Source: Archegozetes longisetosus | Lineage: Eukaryota; Arthropoda; Arachnida; Sarcoptiformes; Trhypochthoniidae | Assembly (NCBI GenBank): GCA_018873245.2 | Contig: JAEMBT020000006.1 | Coordinates: 10,853,855-10,917,854, forward strand | DNA length: 64,000 nt | Direction of reading: 5' to 3' | Shown: one piece after another, positions 23,288-34,313 of the stretch | How the letters are laid out: the number at the start of each line of letters is the position of its first letter | Numbering within the stretch: the stretch's first letter is position 1 | Notes under the pieces: generated by a model | The model's database searches: none | What the model was told of the DNA's origin: nothing | What the model saw: only the letters and a program-made list of their open reading frames with translations | Program-made: the position numbers and the translations under genes

Positions 23288-23939
23288 TGTCAAGAATATC
23301 TTCTATTTAATAATTATACTATGATTTGAGATTGATTAATAATAGTTCTTTGAATAAACTTTAATGAAAAGCTTCAAAATCAAACATTGAATGAAAAGTG
23401 ACAATACATTCATAATACGATTTTATTACTCTGTTCAGTATTGCTGCATATTGACTCTAATTTAGGTAAAACGAATTCTAGAGAGCTTTGCAAACCTGAG
23501 TTTAAATTTCATAAGCGAGAGTTTGGCGAAATCAGAAAAATAGAAAATCTGTTAATCCTAACTACTATTAATCAAATTTGTACTGCTAGAAATTATTGAT
23601 AATGAATTTTGTACTGTCCACACACATATCTTTACTTCAAGCAATATCGCATCAGAACTTTTTGCAAATGATTCGATTGTATTGAAAAGAAACCGATTAA
23701 TTAAGAAGCCTTTTAATATTCTCCTATGACTTCAATTTTGTTTAATAGTTTTAATTCTCCTTATTATCATAACATTAAACAGAATATTCACAGAAAACAA
23801 TGATTGGAAAATAAATATAATACTCTATAACATTTCTTAAATAATATCAGTGATCACTACAAGTAAGTAGTCATTACAAAGTAATAGTCAGATTTTTTTA
23901 TTAAAGTAAGTGATTCAACAATTATCTAATGATTATTAG

Positions 23940-24436
23940 TAGTACTCCGCAAATCGATTTCTGGTCGAATCGAAGTAGATTTGAATTCGAATCGAATCAA
24001 TTCAAATCACAATTTGATTTGGACTCGTCTCGAGCTTATCCGAAGATTCGAACTAACTGCAATTAATGATGTCACTTAGCTTTATGTTGTATTTAAAATT
24101 TTGTAGAGTGGATTCCCTTTTATTATAAAAAGCGTTTTCAAGGTAGCTCCTGAATATAGTGTAAGATTGCAGAATGTTCTAGAATTCTCAATAGATTTAT
24201 AAAATATTCTAGAACATTCTAGAGATTTTTTTAAGTATTTTAAATGTTTTAGATGATTTTGGAACAATGTTCTGTCTTCGTATAAATTCAAATCTTTCAA
24301 ATCTATTTGAGTCCTACCCGGTTTTGCTTGGAATAGATTCAATTGCTTTCGAGTCTAATCTTTTAAAGATTTGGACTCGAAAGTTTGATTCGATTTTTCA
24401 AATTGCTCAAATCAGCTCAACTCGTGCAGAGTATTA
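23940..24436. mobile_element. Non-autonomous hAT element (MITE), 497 bp
   Basis: Ends are TAGTACTCCGCA (23940) and TGCAGAGTATTA (to 24436), inverted with two mismatches. The octamer ATTATTAG flanks both sides exactly (23932-23939, 24437-24444). Interior is rich in GATTCGAATCGAAT-like words and contains no transposase; the minus-strand open frame 24082-24342 is not protein-like. Confidence 0.85.
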
Positions 24437-24444
24437 ATTATTAG

Positions 24445-25189
24445 TAGAGATTTACAGTTTTTTAGTAGAATAAAACACTCAAAGTTGCAAAGATACCTAC
24501 GGGAGTCGAAATTGAGTAATATTGGTGTTAAATAACTTGAATTGTTAATTAGAACTAAATACAGTGCAATAAATAACATTCAGTTTTGGAGAACTTTATA
24601 GAATTTTTTGGAACTTTAAAAAAATATGAATTTTAAAAGTTTATGCGACTCTGATTTGATGATTTGAACTATATTCTTAATATAACTATCGTTTAATTTA
24701 AAACTTGACTGACAAAATATGAGTTTTCACATCTTAAATTGTGTTATTTAATTAATTCTATAAATAGATTAACATGATTTTGATTCTGAGGCAATTTTCT
24801 CTTGAAAAATTATGATTCATGAGCATATTTTCTATTTTTACGAAAGTGTCAAATTACGGGACTTCCTTAATTAAGGGAATAACCTCTAGATTGCCGAAAT
24901 TACTGGAATAGAAGGTTGTTTTATTTGTCAAACCTTGTCATTATTTTAAGTTTATGCAATACTCATTAGTTTTACCATTTCTTCAAAATTAGGTGTTTTC
25001 TGTCAAAAAGATATCTTTGATCATCAATACAACTTGACAAGCAAAAGCCTCAAGCCACAGTAACCTAAAATTCTAACCAGTATACTGATTAAGAATATGC
25101 AAGCACATTCTTAAAATTCCTTCTGTGAGCGAACTTATGGGTTTTTAATTTTAATATTTTAATAAAAAATTACAGAAGTATTTTTGGTT
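24445..25189. other. Intergenic, no gene seen
   Basis: AT-rich sequence without coding or repeat signals that I could support. Confidence 0.5.
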
Positions 25190-25242
25190 AGCTTTTACTT
25201 ATCATGCTCCACCAATATGGGAGGTCCTAGGGTAGAGACACA

Positions 25243-26228
25243 TATATATACAGTCAGCACGAAAACTAACTTTAGGGATACAAAGCTTTATAACTTTTGA
25301 ACCATTCATTCAATTTTGATGCGGTTTTTTAATGAAGAAAAACTCTCCCGGTTTTATAAAAATTTGTTAAAATCATAAAATCACAGTTGAAGAAAAAATT
25401 ATAAAGGAAAAATCGAGTTTACATGAAATTTTAAACTCGGGTACAAAATAAATTTAATGTAAACATAATTTATTGTTGAACTGATGTTCAGAATTTATTC
25501 TTGTCTTGATATTTGAATAAATTTTAAAACAAATCATTCAATTAATTGAAATTAATATTTATTTAATTATTAATTATTAATTGAAATGCTTTTCACTATT
25601 AAAGAGAGAGAATTAAAATTTCGAAAATTTATAAAATTGAGGGCACAGGGACGAAAGAGATCGGCAATTATGAGAGGAAAACTGTTCTTCCTCGTCATCG
25701 ATACGACTCCATTCGATAAAAGTTGGTTCACTAATACCTAAAAGAATATTAACAAAATATTTATAATTTACTGTCAATAATTACCAACTTCTCTCATAAT
25801 TGCTGATCTCTTTCGTCCCTGTGCCCTCAATTTTATAAATTTTCGAAATTTTAATTCTCTCTCTTTAATAGTGAAAGGCATTTCAATTAATAATTAATAA
25901 TTAAATAAATATTAATTACAATTAATTGAATGATTTGTTTTAAAATTTATTCAAATATCAAGACAAGAATAAATTCTGAACATCAGTTCAACAATAAATT
26001 ATGTTTACATTAAATTTATTTTGTACCCGAGTTTAAAATTTCATGTAAGCTCGATTTTTCCTTTATAATTTTTTCTTCAACTGTGATTTTGTGATTTTAA
26101 CAAATTTTTATAAAACCGGGGGAATTTTCTTTATTTTAAAAAATTTGCATCAAAATTGAATGAATGGTTCAAAAGTTATAAAGCTTTGTATCCCTGAAGT
26201 TATTTTTCGTGCTGACTGTATATATATT
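25243..26228. mobile_element. Foldback element A, arms of about 435 bp
   Basis: ACAGTCAGCACGAAAA at the left is repeated inverted at the right end, TTTTCGTGCTGACTGT, both within TATATATA tracts. The two arms (25243-25676 and 25791-26228) are near-identical over their length, with a spacer of about 115 bases. No coding sequence. TATA on both sides suggests a TA target. Confidence 0.85.
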
Positions 26229-26231
26229 AAC

Positions 26232-26795
26232 TCGTCTTGATAACCCTAGTTCATCGATACCCCACTTGCAGTCCTAGAACCAAAGGGAACAAAGTTGGGC
26301 CCATGTCCTTAGGGGTCAGGTTTAGGACTGTGTGTGGTATCTATATAACAGATAGGCTCAGTGAACTTCATATATCTGATATGGTGGTTCTAGGACTCAG
26401 ACTTGGGATATTAGTCCATAGTATTGAATTGTACCTATTGGCGACTTGCTTAACATAACCACCACAAACCCTATTGAACTTAAGTTGAAAATAGCGCCAG
26501 ATCGTTTCGATCGGGACGCTTTGAGTCTCTCGTTAAGCGACCTGATGCAAGTCTCACTTAAGTTAAATAATGCACGTGGATACCCAATCAATTTGTAGAG
26601 AAATTTGAATAGGAAAGCTGAATATGAATGTTGGACTAGATCCCCAACATAGGGTATGTCAACTCCACTGAGCCTATCTGTTATATTGATACCCCACGCA
26701 GTCCTAAACCTGGCCCCTAGGGACATGGGTCCGATTTTGCCACCTTTGGTTTTAGGACTGCAAGTGGAGTATCGATGAACTTGAGTTGTCTTGAC
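26232..26795. mobile_element. Foldback element B
   Basis: The left arm (about 26240-26365: TTCATCGATACCCCACTTGC, then CAGTCCTAGAACCAAAGG) is inverted at about 26655-26790 (CTTTGGTTTTAGGACTGCAA, GTGGAGTATCGATGAACTTG). Both arms are clearly more GC-rich than the neighbouring elements. The unpaired centre of about 290 bases has no recognisable gene; open frames on the two strands mirror each other because of the palindrome. Confidence 0.8.
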
Positions 26796-26800
26796 AACTG

Positions 26801-27695
26801 TATACAGGGTGTAAAAGAAAAGACTCCGTAAAAATAAAAGTTAATAACTTTTTAACTATTAAACCGATTTAAAAATTTTTTTTGTTTAAAAGTAGAATAA
26901 TGGGAATTTTTTCAATTTTTATGATTCTAGCACCCATGTCCTTTATATTCGTGAAATAGTTAACATTACAGTCTATGGGAAAATTTTAAATTTGAATATC
27001 TCGAAAACGCGAGCCGATATCGACACCATTTTTACAAAACATATTTATTATATCATTATAGTCAACCTTATCAAATTTGACAACCATTGGTCAAGAACTT
27101 TAAAAGTTATGGCTATTTTTCATATTTTCATACAGAATGTAGAATATTGAACTCCTTAAAAGTATTTCTTTATAGTTTTTTTATTTCAAGTCTTTAAGTT
27201 TAGAAACTAAGCCACATTTTTAGAAATAAGAATTTTTTTTTCAAATTTTGTGCTTTTGTTTATGAGTGATTTCACTTTACTAAATAAAGCAGATTAAAAG
27301 TTATTAACTTTCACTTTTACCGAGTCTATTATTTTATATCCTCTACATTCTGCATGAAAATATGAAAAATAGCCATAACTTATAAAGTTCTTGACCAATG
27401 GTTGTTAAATTTGATAAAGTTGACTATAACGATATAATAAATATATTCTGTAAAATGGTGTCGATATCGGCTCGCGTTTTCAAGATATTTAAATTTAAAA
27501 TTTTTCCCATAGATTGTAATGTTAACTATTTCACGAATATAAAGGACATGAGTGCTAGAATCATTAAAGTTCCAAAGCCGAAAAAAACTCCCATTATTCT
27601 ACTTTTAAACAAAAAAAACATATTTAAATCAGTCTAATAATTAAAATGTTATTAACTTTTATTTTTACGGAGTCTTTTCTTTTACACCCTGTATA
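26801..27695. mobile_element. Foldback element C, arms of about 350 bp
   Basis: TATACAGGGTGTAAAAGAAA opens the left arm and its complement closes the right arm at 27695. Arms 26801-27150 and 27343-27695 match closely, including a block ATGGCTATTTTTCATATTTT and its inverse. TA lies at both ends. CAGGGTG ends are common on arthropod TIR elements. No gene. Confidence 0.85.
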
Positions 27696-27750
27696 GAGGT
27701 TCCACCCTAAGATCTCCCACAATGGTGGAGCACGTTAAGTAGTTGCTAAC

Positions 27751-28277
27751 CGTAATCAGCATGTCGAAATTAGGTAAACTACAAATTTTGACTGATAACT
27801 CGGACTAACATTGTGAAAGCTTCTTGTTAGAAGCATCCGCTTTATTTAATCTCTAACAATTACAATGAATAAGCAATTTCATACAAAATCTATACTTCCC
27901 TTATCCGATTACAGTCATTATGCAAATACTTAAATATACCAATATCGTTTTTAAACAAGGAAATTTTATACAATGAGTAATACAATAAAAATCTAAAAAC
28001 CTCTAGTATTAAAAGTTGTTAATTCATAAATATACCTAAAATGTTCAGCGCACAAAGATGTTTGCCAGGAATATGCATCAATCATAGATTGATCTTCCTT
28101 TTAATTGAATAATATACGTTTAATTTTGATATGTGTAGTTTAAATTTATTACGGCTTTGAAAGGAATAATCCAGTCTTTTAAAATATACACTTCTCATCA
28201 ACAAGCAAGAGTTATTTCATTTATTTAAAAAGCTAAAAAGTAAAGTAAAACTATTACGTGATAAACCATTTTTAAAA
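27751..28277. other. Intergenic, no gene seen
   Basis: AT-rich; upstream region of the small gene starting at 28278. Confidence 0.5.
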
Positions 28278-28718
28278 ATGAATTTTCTCAACACTATTTT
28301 CGTTATTATAATTCTTTACATGATTACAATTGTTCAATATTCAATTTCAAAGGTAGGAAATGAAAGTTATGCTGAAGTCAACGAAGTTCATAAATGAAAA
28401 GATCAGTCATTACAAGTAAAAATATTAATTTTATTATCTATGAAATAAATTTATTGAGTACAGGATGCCTATGGTTGCGATGATAGATTATGGAAAGCAG
28501 CATGTGCAGTTTTCCGAAAATCTTCGAAAAGGGATTTACTTGTTGCGCATGTAATGGCCTGTGATGGTTTATCTTCGTTTAGTTACGATAACGAAGTGTT
28601 GAATCAAATTTGTGATGCAGCAGTCGGAAGTTATGGTTATCAATTAAAAAGCATGTCTTTTCCGTTCATAGCAATCGTTATAGTTTCAGTACAATTTGTT
28701 AGCAAAGTGTTCTTTTAA
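28278..28718 (+). CDS. Small secreted protein, 109 residues, unrecognised
   Basis: Exon 28278-28352 encodes a hydrophobic signal (MNFLNTIFVIIILYM...) and ends at AAG followed by GTAGGAA. Exon 28464-28718 starts after ACAG and continues in phase. The mature part has four cysteines (GCDD, AACAV, ACDG, ICDAA), is helical in composition and ends in a second hydrophobic stretch (FPFIAIVIVSVQF) that could be a membrane anchor or GPI signal. The chain is too short for the usual detection limits on single exons. I do not recognise the family, and transcription is not shown. Confidence 0.5.
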
Positions 28719-29690
28719 AAGTTTTAAAATAAAGACGCTTATTAAATTTTACATATTCAATTAAAGGGTCAAGTTTCGTTGGAGGTCCCAGGTTCGAAGT
28801 CGCTATACTTTTACTGCGACATGCTGGCCCCATGTCCTCGGTTATTTTGACCCGAAACCGCCTCGAAAACTCACTCTGTAAATGGGGCTTGAGTCTCAAT
28901 AGTTTACATATTCAATTATTTGATTAAGTTATTTCTTATTTTAGTTAAATTCACTCGATATATTAGTTTTGTTAGACTTATTTGAGTGTGAAGTCTTAAT
29001 AGAATTGCTGTAAAAAATGTTACTACAATTAAATGAAATATAGCGTAAATGTATAAAATCAAGAACAGATTGAAAATTATCGTAATTCGTTTGATACATG
29101 ATTTTAATACACAATGATATTACAGAGTACATCATAACCTTTAGCACAGAGGGAGAGAGGTATTATAAAATCTACCAAAGATAAAAACGAAACTCATCTT
29201 TAAAAAAATTCTTTATTATAACAAGATTATTATACATTCAATCAATAATTAGTATGGCCACCGTTTTCGTGGCCTTACTGACTGGAGTCTTTCCACACAA
29301 TATAAAGCAGATTCAAGTAAGTCAGTTTCACTTAAGTGATTGTAAAAATTCAATTACAGTTATAATAATGTCCGTAGAACACGATGTCTGAACGCGGCTT
29401 ATAAGTACTCAACATTGACACTGGTTCTGAACATAATAGGTTTGAATATATTAAATATTTTATTTTAGTATTTCGTAGTAAAGGGACATGCCAAGATTTG
29501 TCGATTTGATAACCAAAGCGAATTTGGTGTCAATCGAAAGCCCTTGTCGAGTAGGTCATGAATATAACGAGCATTTTAACTTTTGATGAGCGGAAGGAAC
29601 CGAAATATTTGTCTCAATCCTATTTCAATTCACTACGCATTTATTCTCCTGTGCAATAAATCGTGATTTATTATTTATGTATGTGATATT
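28719..29690. other. Intergenic, no gene seen
   Basis: A moderately GC-rich patch at 28765-28895 (GGAGGTCCCAGGTTCGAAGT...) stands out from the AT-rich background, but no structure is supported. Confidence 0.4.
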
Positions 29691-29695
29691 AGCAT

Positions 29696-29911
29696 TTGCC
29701 TCGGTACCATATCAATAGTTTATCGATGAAAAATATCCATCGTGTTGTTTACCATTACCGTAACGAGGAAAGAGTGATTGAAACCCGACGCGCTCTTGAA
29801 CCGAAACACGGACTTCGCCCGTCTGATCACATAATCAGAAGACTCGTCGATAGTTTTTTGAGATGGCGATATTCAGAAGCTTCTCCAGAAAATTATCGAC
29901 GAGTCTTCTGA
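29696..29911 (+). pseudogene. Transposase N-terminal fragment (Tc1/IS630-like helix-turn-helix)
   Basis: The plus strand encodes HINSLSMKNIHRVVYHYRNE then ERVIETRRALEPKHGLRPSD and IIRRLVDSFL, the pattern of the N-terminal helix-turn-helix (DUF4817-type) found on mariner-like transposases. The usual GSV.D.PRSGRP linker and catalytic domain are missing. The end of the frame is a 20-base inverted repeat (GAAGACTCGTCGATA and its complement). Confidence 0.6.
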
Positions 29912-29929
29912 ATGTATATAGCATTGTAC

Positions 29930-31000
29930 AGAGTGCAACGGTGAACTGGTTTAAATAAAATAACTCAGAGCGTGATACTGCGAAGTCACATTAATATTTC
30001 ATTTATAAACATTCAGAAACCCACTTTTCTCTTTTTTTCACCTTCTTTTAATTGATATTTTTTGACTCACTCTCTTTTATGTAGACTTACAAATTAGTTG
30101 GAGAAACTTATTCTGATTTTTTACTATGAAAATAAACATATTCCGACTATTATGAAAACATTTTAATGTCAAATTTCATTACAAAGGCTTTAAAATCAGT
30201 TAAGTTGTTCATAAATGAGCTCAAGTCACCGCACAAGAAGGACATCGAAACACTCAGATATTCCCTAAATGCTACACTTATTACCATACTTCCACACAAA
30301 ATTGTTGAAATATCATTCAAGAATAAATTGCTCAATGCTTAGGGCATACACTCTATACTACTTCGTTTCTTTATTCTGAAAGTCGTGATTAAGATAAATA
30401 ATTTATATTTTGATATAAAAAACTTAATCCATTAACAGACTGTTCTCAATTCTAAGATTCTACTTCCAAATGTCGAAAGAACTTTGTCGTAGAGAAGAAA
30501 AATTAAGTTTGTTGCTGAGTTGTCGAATTCAAGTATTTGAATAGATTTTTAAATCTATTAATTGAACTTTTATCATGACTAATTTTTCTTTTCATCATAA
30601 GAGCTAAATGAAATTCTAAATATATATTCTAAAATCTTTTTAAGGTCGTCGCTGTACTTCCTATTAAATACGCGATTTCATGTCTTATACTTAGCATACA
30701 AAATGATTGCCAAATTTTTCATAAAACAATGTATTTTTCAATTCAGATTCGACTCTAAATTTAAAGACTTATTAATACGAATATTTATAAACACCAGATG
30801 TGAAATCGTATGTTAAAAGAGATTTAGAGTCATTACAGCTCTTTTTAAAAATTCTGATTAAATATTTGTACTGTAACAAATGTTTAGGTTTTCATCAGAT
30901 AGTTCAGATTCTGTCAATCAATAGATTTCAAACAGTATATAATGATTATGGATAACGATTTTGATTATGACACACTATTCCATGAATAACTCTTATCACA
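29930..31000. other. Intergenic; one short open frame
   Basis: A 58-codon plus-strand frame at 30162-30338 (MSNFITKALKSVKLFINELK...) reads ATG to TAG, without homologue that I recognise. The rest shows nothing. Confidence 0.35.
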
Positions 31001-31007
31001 AGACATA

Positions 31008-31698
31008 ATGTTCAATAAAATTGTTGTCAGTTGTTCAATTTCTGTAATTTTGATCATAGTTTTGATAAGTGATGCCTCGACCCAAAATCCTTTCATTGTG
31101 AGATGTAATGACAGTTTACCCAAAGAAAAAGTTGATGAATACGTTAAATGTGAATCACTATTGCCCCAAACAATAAATGGCAAGTCATAAGTATTCAAAT
31201 AAATATCAGTATATTTTAAATAAAAAAACTTTCATTTCAAATAACTCTTGAAAATTGAAGATTCAGTTTCTAAGTGCGCAAAAGAGATCTGTAATAAAGA
31301 TGGAAAATTTACAAAACCAGAAATTTGTTGCAGTGCGGTCGACGAGAAAGTATTTGATTCGATTTTAAAAATCAATTATTCCATGATTTTCATTTTCAAA
31401 TATTTGTAATGAAGATTATAATAGGATTTCTAATATTTTTTGTTAATAGAGTGTGGATTAATGCGTTATCAAAGAGTTTGATGAACTAGTAAAGTTCGAG
31501 GCAAAGACTAAAGGTGTTAATGTGGATGAAATCAAAAAAAATGATAATGAAGCGCTTAAAAAGTTTGAGGTAAGATTTGTTATTATCGAAATTTTGTCCT
31601 TTATATTAGTTTTAATTTTATTTTAAAATTTAAATAAAATAAATACTTGAAATCTCTTCTTTATTTCATAGGAATTCTATAGAAATGTTTCAATTTGA
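31008..31698 (+). pseudogene. Damaged copy of the eight-cysteine secreted gene
   Basis: Exons 31008-31179, 31261-31349, 31450-31569 and 31672-31698 have the same phases as the intact gene at 22629, and exons 2 (89) and 3 (120) have the same lengths. The chain keeps the signal, RCNDSLPKEK, VKCES and SKCAKEICNKDGKF...ICC. In exon 3 a TAA replaces the codon before the conserved Cys, truncating the product, and in exon 4 the last Cys is Phe. Intron 1 would use a GC donor (G|GCAAGT). Either a recent pseudogene or a truncated protein of about 90 residues. Confidence 0.65.
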
Positions 31699-31949
31699 AA
31701 TGAAGACATACTGATTAACGATCAACTGAAAACTAATATTTGTGTAATTTGTTGAGACATTTAAGTTTCTTTACTTTACTTTGAGTTTTGTTTAAGACAA
31801 TATCAATATTTGTTTAGAACAAAATTAAATTCTTAAAATTAAATATTTTGCAAAACTAAGAGTTACACTTCGTTACACAGATAAATCGTACCCTTTTTTA
31901 AAAGAAGGCTAAATTATATTTTTAAACCAAAATCTATATAATAATCAAT

Positions 31950-32150
31950 GTATGAGCCGATCTGACTAATATCACTGAGAGCTCGGTCCGCGCTTTTCGT
32001 AGAAAAGAGACAATCGTATCGTTATAGTCAGTATGGTTTGTGGGTTCGAGATGTTAGTTTTCATTACCGAAACAGCCATAATCACTTCAATAATTCAAAA
32101 ACTATATTTGGCTGAAAACTAATACATTTATAATCTTAAACGGATATTAT
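31950..32150 (+). repeat. Possible tRNA-derived SINE
   Basis: GAGAGCTCGGTCCGCGC near 31980 resembles a pol III A box and GGGTTCGAGATG near 32042 a B box, about 55-60 bases apart. The following TTAGTTTTCATTACCGAAAC... body resembles 20155-20240. Neither end is defined. Confidence 0.35.
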
Positions 32151-32477
32151 ATTTCTCTAAAATATGGATGAATATAGCATCGATGTGAGTTAAATATTAT
32201 AATTTGATTAGTCTATTGACGAGCTTATAGTATGATTTATCATAAGAGGCTTATTAATTATAACCCACATAAATACTGTCGATATTCATTATTGCAACAT
32301 TAAAACTGATTCAAAATTTGTTTAGGTGCAGATGTTCAATTAGTCATCAAATAAATGATGTTTTGCTTAAGCTATATTTGGAAAGCATATATACTATTAA
32401 TGATTTCATAGGCAAAAATACTGCTCTGGACATGATATCTCTCTTATTAATCTCTTATCACTTTTTCTGGATATAAA

Positions 32478-33055
32478 GTTTGATAAAATTCTGATCTATT
32501 GTTCATTTTCTGTATTTTTGTCATTATTTCGATAAATGATGTCTCGACTGAAGATACTCTTGGTTTCTTCAGTTTTAGATGTAGTGGTGGTTTGTCCAAA
32601 GAAAAAATAACATATAAGTAAAATGTGAATAAGAATCAACTCAAATAATTAAGGGCAAGTCTCAAACATTTAAACAATTCTGTTGAAATCTAATTAACTA
32701 CAGTTTGAATAATAAGACTTTTTACAAAGTCTCTTTATGATCAAAGACTCGATTCTTAAATGTGCGAAATAGATCTTCACAGAAATTCGCACAAAATGTC
32801 GTACAAAGACAGAAATTCACTGTTACTCGGCCAACGACAAACTATTTCAATTAATTCTTAAATCTCATCTAAACAAGCATTGTATACTGTAATGGAAATC
32901 AAGTCAATTTTCTGTGATTCAAATATTTTTCCAAAATAAGTGATTTAATACCTTGAGAAGATATCTGAAGAATTAGAAAAGGCTGGGGCGAAAATAAATG
33001 ACATTAATGTGGACAAAGTTAAAGAAAATAATCAAGAAATTGACTATGAGATTAA
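32478..33055 (+). pseudogene. Eight-cysteine family relic in duplication unit 1
   Basis: Exon 1-like bases (CTATTGTTCATTTTCTGTAT..., RCSGGLSKEKITYK), exon 2-like (DSILKCAK*IF) and exon 3-like (KISEELEKAGAKINDINVDK) occur in order, with stops and shifts. The start codon is AAG. Confidence 0.65.
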
Positions 33056-33059
33056 TTTT

Positions 33060-34185
33060 TCCCAAACATTGTTTCTGTTCTATTCAATGAAAATCAATGT
33101 TACCTTGAATATCGTTTTTAATAAATATGATTTCTTTGAGTAACTCAAGTCTCAAACTGGAATGTTGTGCTAAAACCTTTAGTTGAATCTAAAATAAACT
33201 TATTCATGACTAAATAGTTAATACCCATGTGATCTCTAGAGTTATTTAGATTTGTTTACTTCATGCGGAGTTTTCTGCGTTCAACACAAAAGTAATTATT
33301 TTATATAAAATTGTTTATTTAAAAAATGACTCTAAAATTGTGATTGTCCTGAGACAAATCCTGGTTCAAATACAAAAATCACCGCTTTTACTAAAAGTTT
33401 GAAAAATATTCCTCAACAAGATATCTCCTCAACTTTAAATTTTCTTGAGAAAATTCATTTTTGATCAATTGTATAATTTTGCATTCAAATCCTATTAATC
33501 ATTTTAAACTTCTCTTTAATAATCAATATAAATATTCGAATAAAACGCCAATTTTAATTTAGGGAAAATAGATTATTTATTTTAGATTAAATTGCCGACA
33601 AGTTTGACATACTGATATGTATGCATGACAAAATAACTCATTAGTGTAATAATTATCTGTAACTAAAACACAATTCGACCTAATCTGACCTAACCAAGTC
33701 TAGCTTGCTTTTATTTGGAACAATAATTTCTAATGTATACAAATTATATCATTTTGCTATATTTTTGGCGATAACATTGCAGTGGCAAGTATCTTAAGCA
33801 ATTATTTACTTTTTGTTTTACGTTATTGCAGTGATGGACATTAAAATGACGCATAGCTACTAAAAAGGTACATAAGACAATATCATCCTAATTGTGATGC
33901 ACATCATTTTACACTTAACTTTTGATCCTGTTTGTTGTTTAAAATGGTGAAGAATTGAATCTCATTATATGAGTTATTTTGAGAACAGAAATGTACGTAT
34001 AACACATCATTTTTATTGCTTTGCACCACTTCAAATTGATTTAGCAAGCGGAACGTATTCACTAATCTAACTTACACTTGAAACTTCTGTAAGTTAACTT
34101 ATCATTAATAACACTGTTAACTATATATCGCAGTACAGGTTAGGTCTTGTAGAAATGCTTGAACTTAGAACTTAGAGATAAATTA
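33060..34185. other. Intergenic part of duplication unit 1
   Basis: No gene seen; diverged from its partner at 40880-41940. Confidence 0.5.
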
Positions 34186-34313
34186 TAAATAAGAGTTGAA
34201 TGAATAAATAAATGAATAGTTGAAATGTCAATCTAAGTTTTCAGATTTTTAATTCAATATAATATACATTTTAGAATATTATATAGACCATTACAAGAAG
34301 TGTATCAAACTTA

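Larger units (their letters stand above)
25190..27750. repeat. Outer inverted repeat enclosing three palindromes
   Basis: Left arm at about 25195-25240 (CATGCTCCACCAATATGGGA...) and right arm at about 27694-27740 (...CACAATGGTGGAGCACG) are inverted copies of some 45 bases with mismatches. Everything between them is the three foldback units listed below. This looks like one TIR element that later received other foldback insertions. Confidence 0.7.

Noticed and set aside
24082-24342. 86-codon minus-strand open frame
   Set aside because: Inside the hAT MITE between exact ends; composed of GATTC/TTCTAGAA-type repeats.
26397-26726. 109-codon minus-strand open frame
   Set aside because: Spans the centre and arms of palindrome B; the matching plus-strand frame shows the two share the inverted sequence rather than a gene.
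27398-27637. 79-codon open frame on the plus strand
   Set aside because: It lies wholly in the right arm of foldback element C and mirrors the non-coding left arm; no protein-like conservation.
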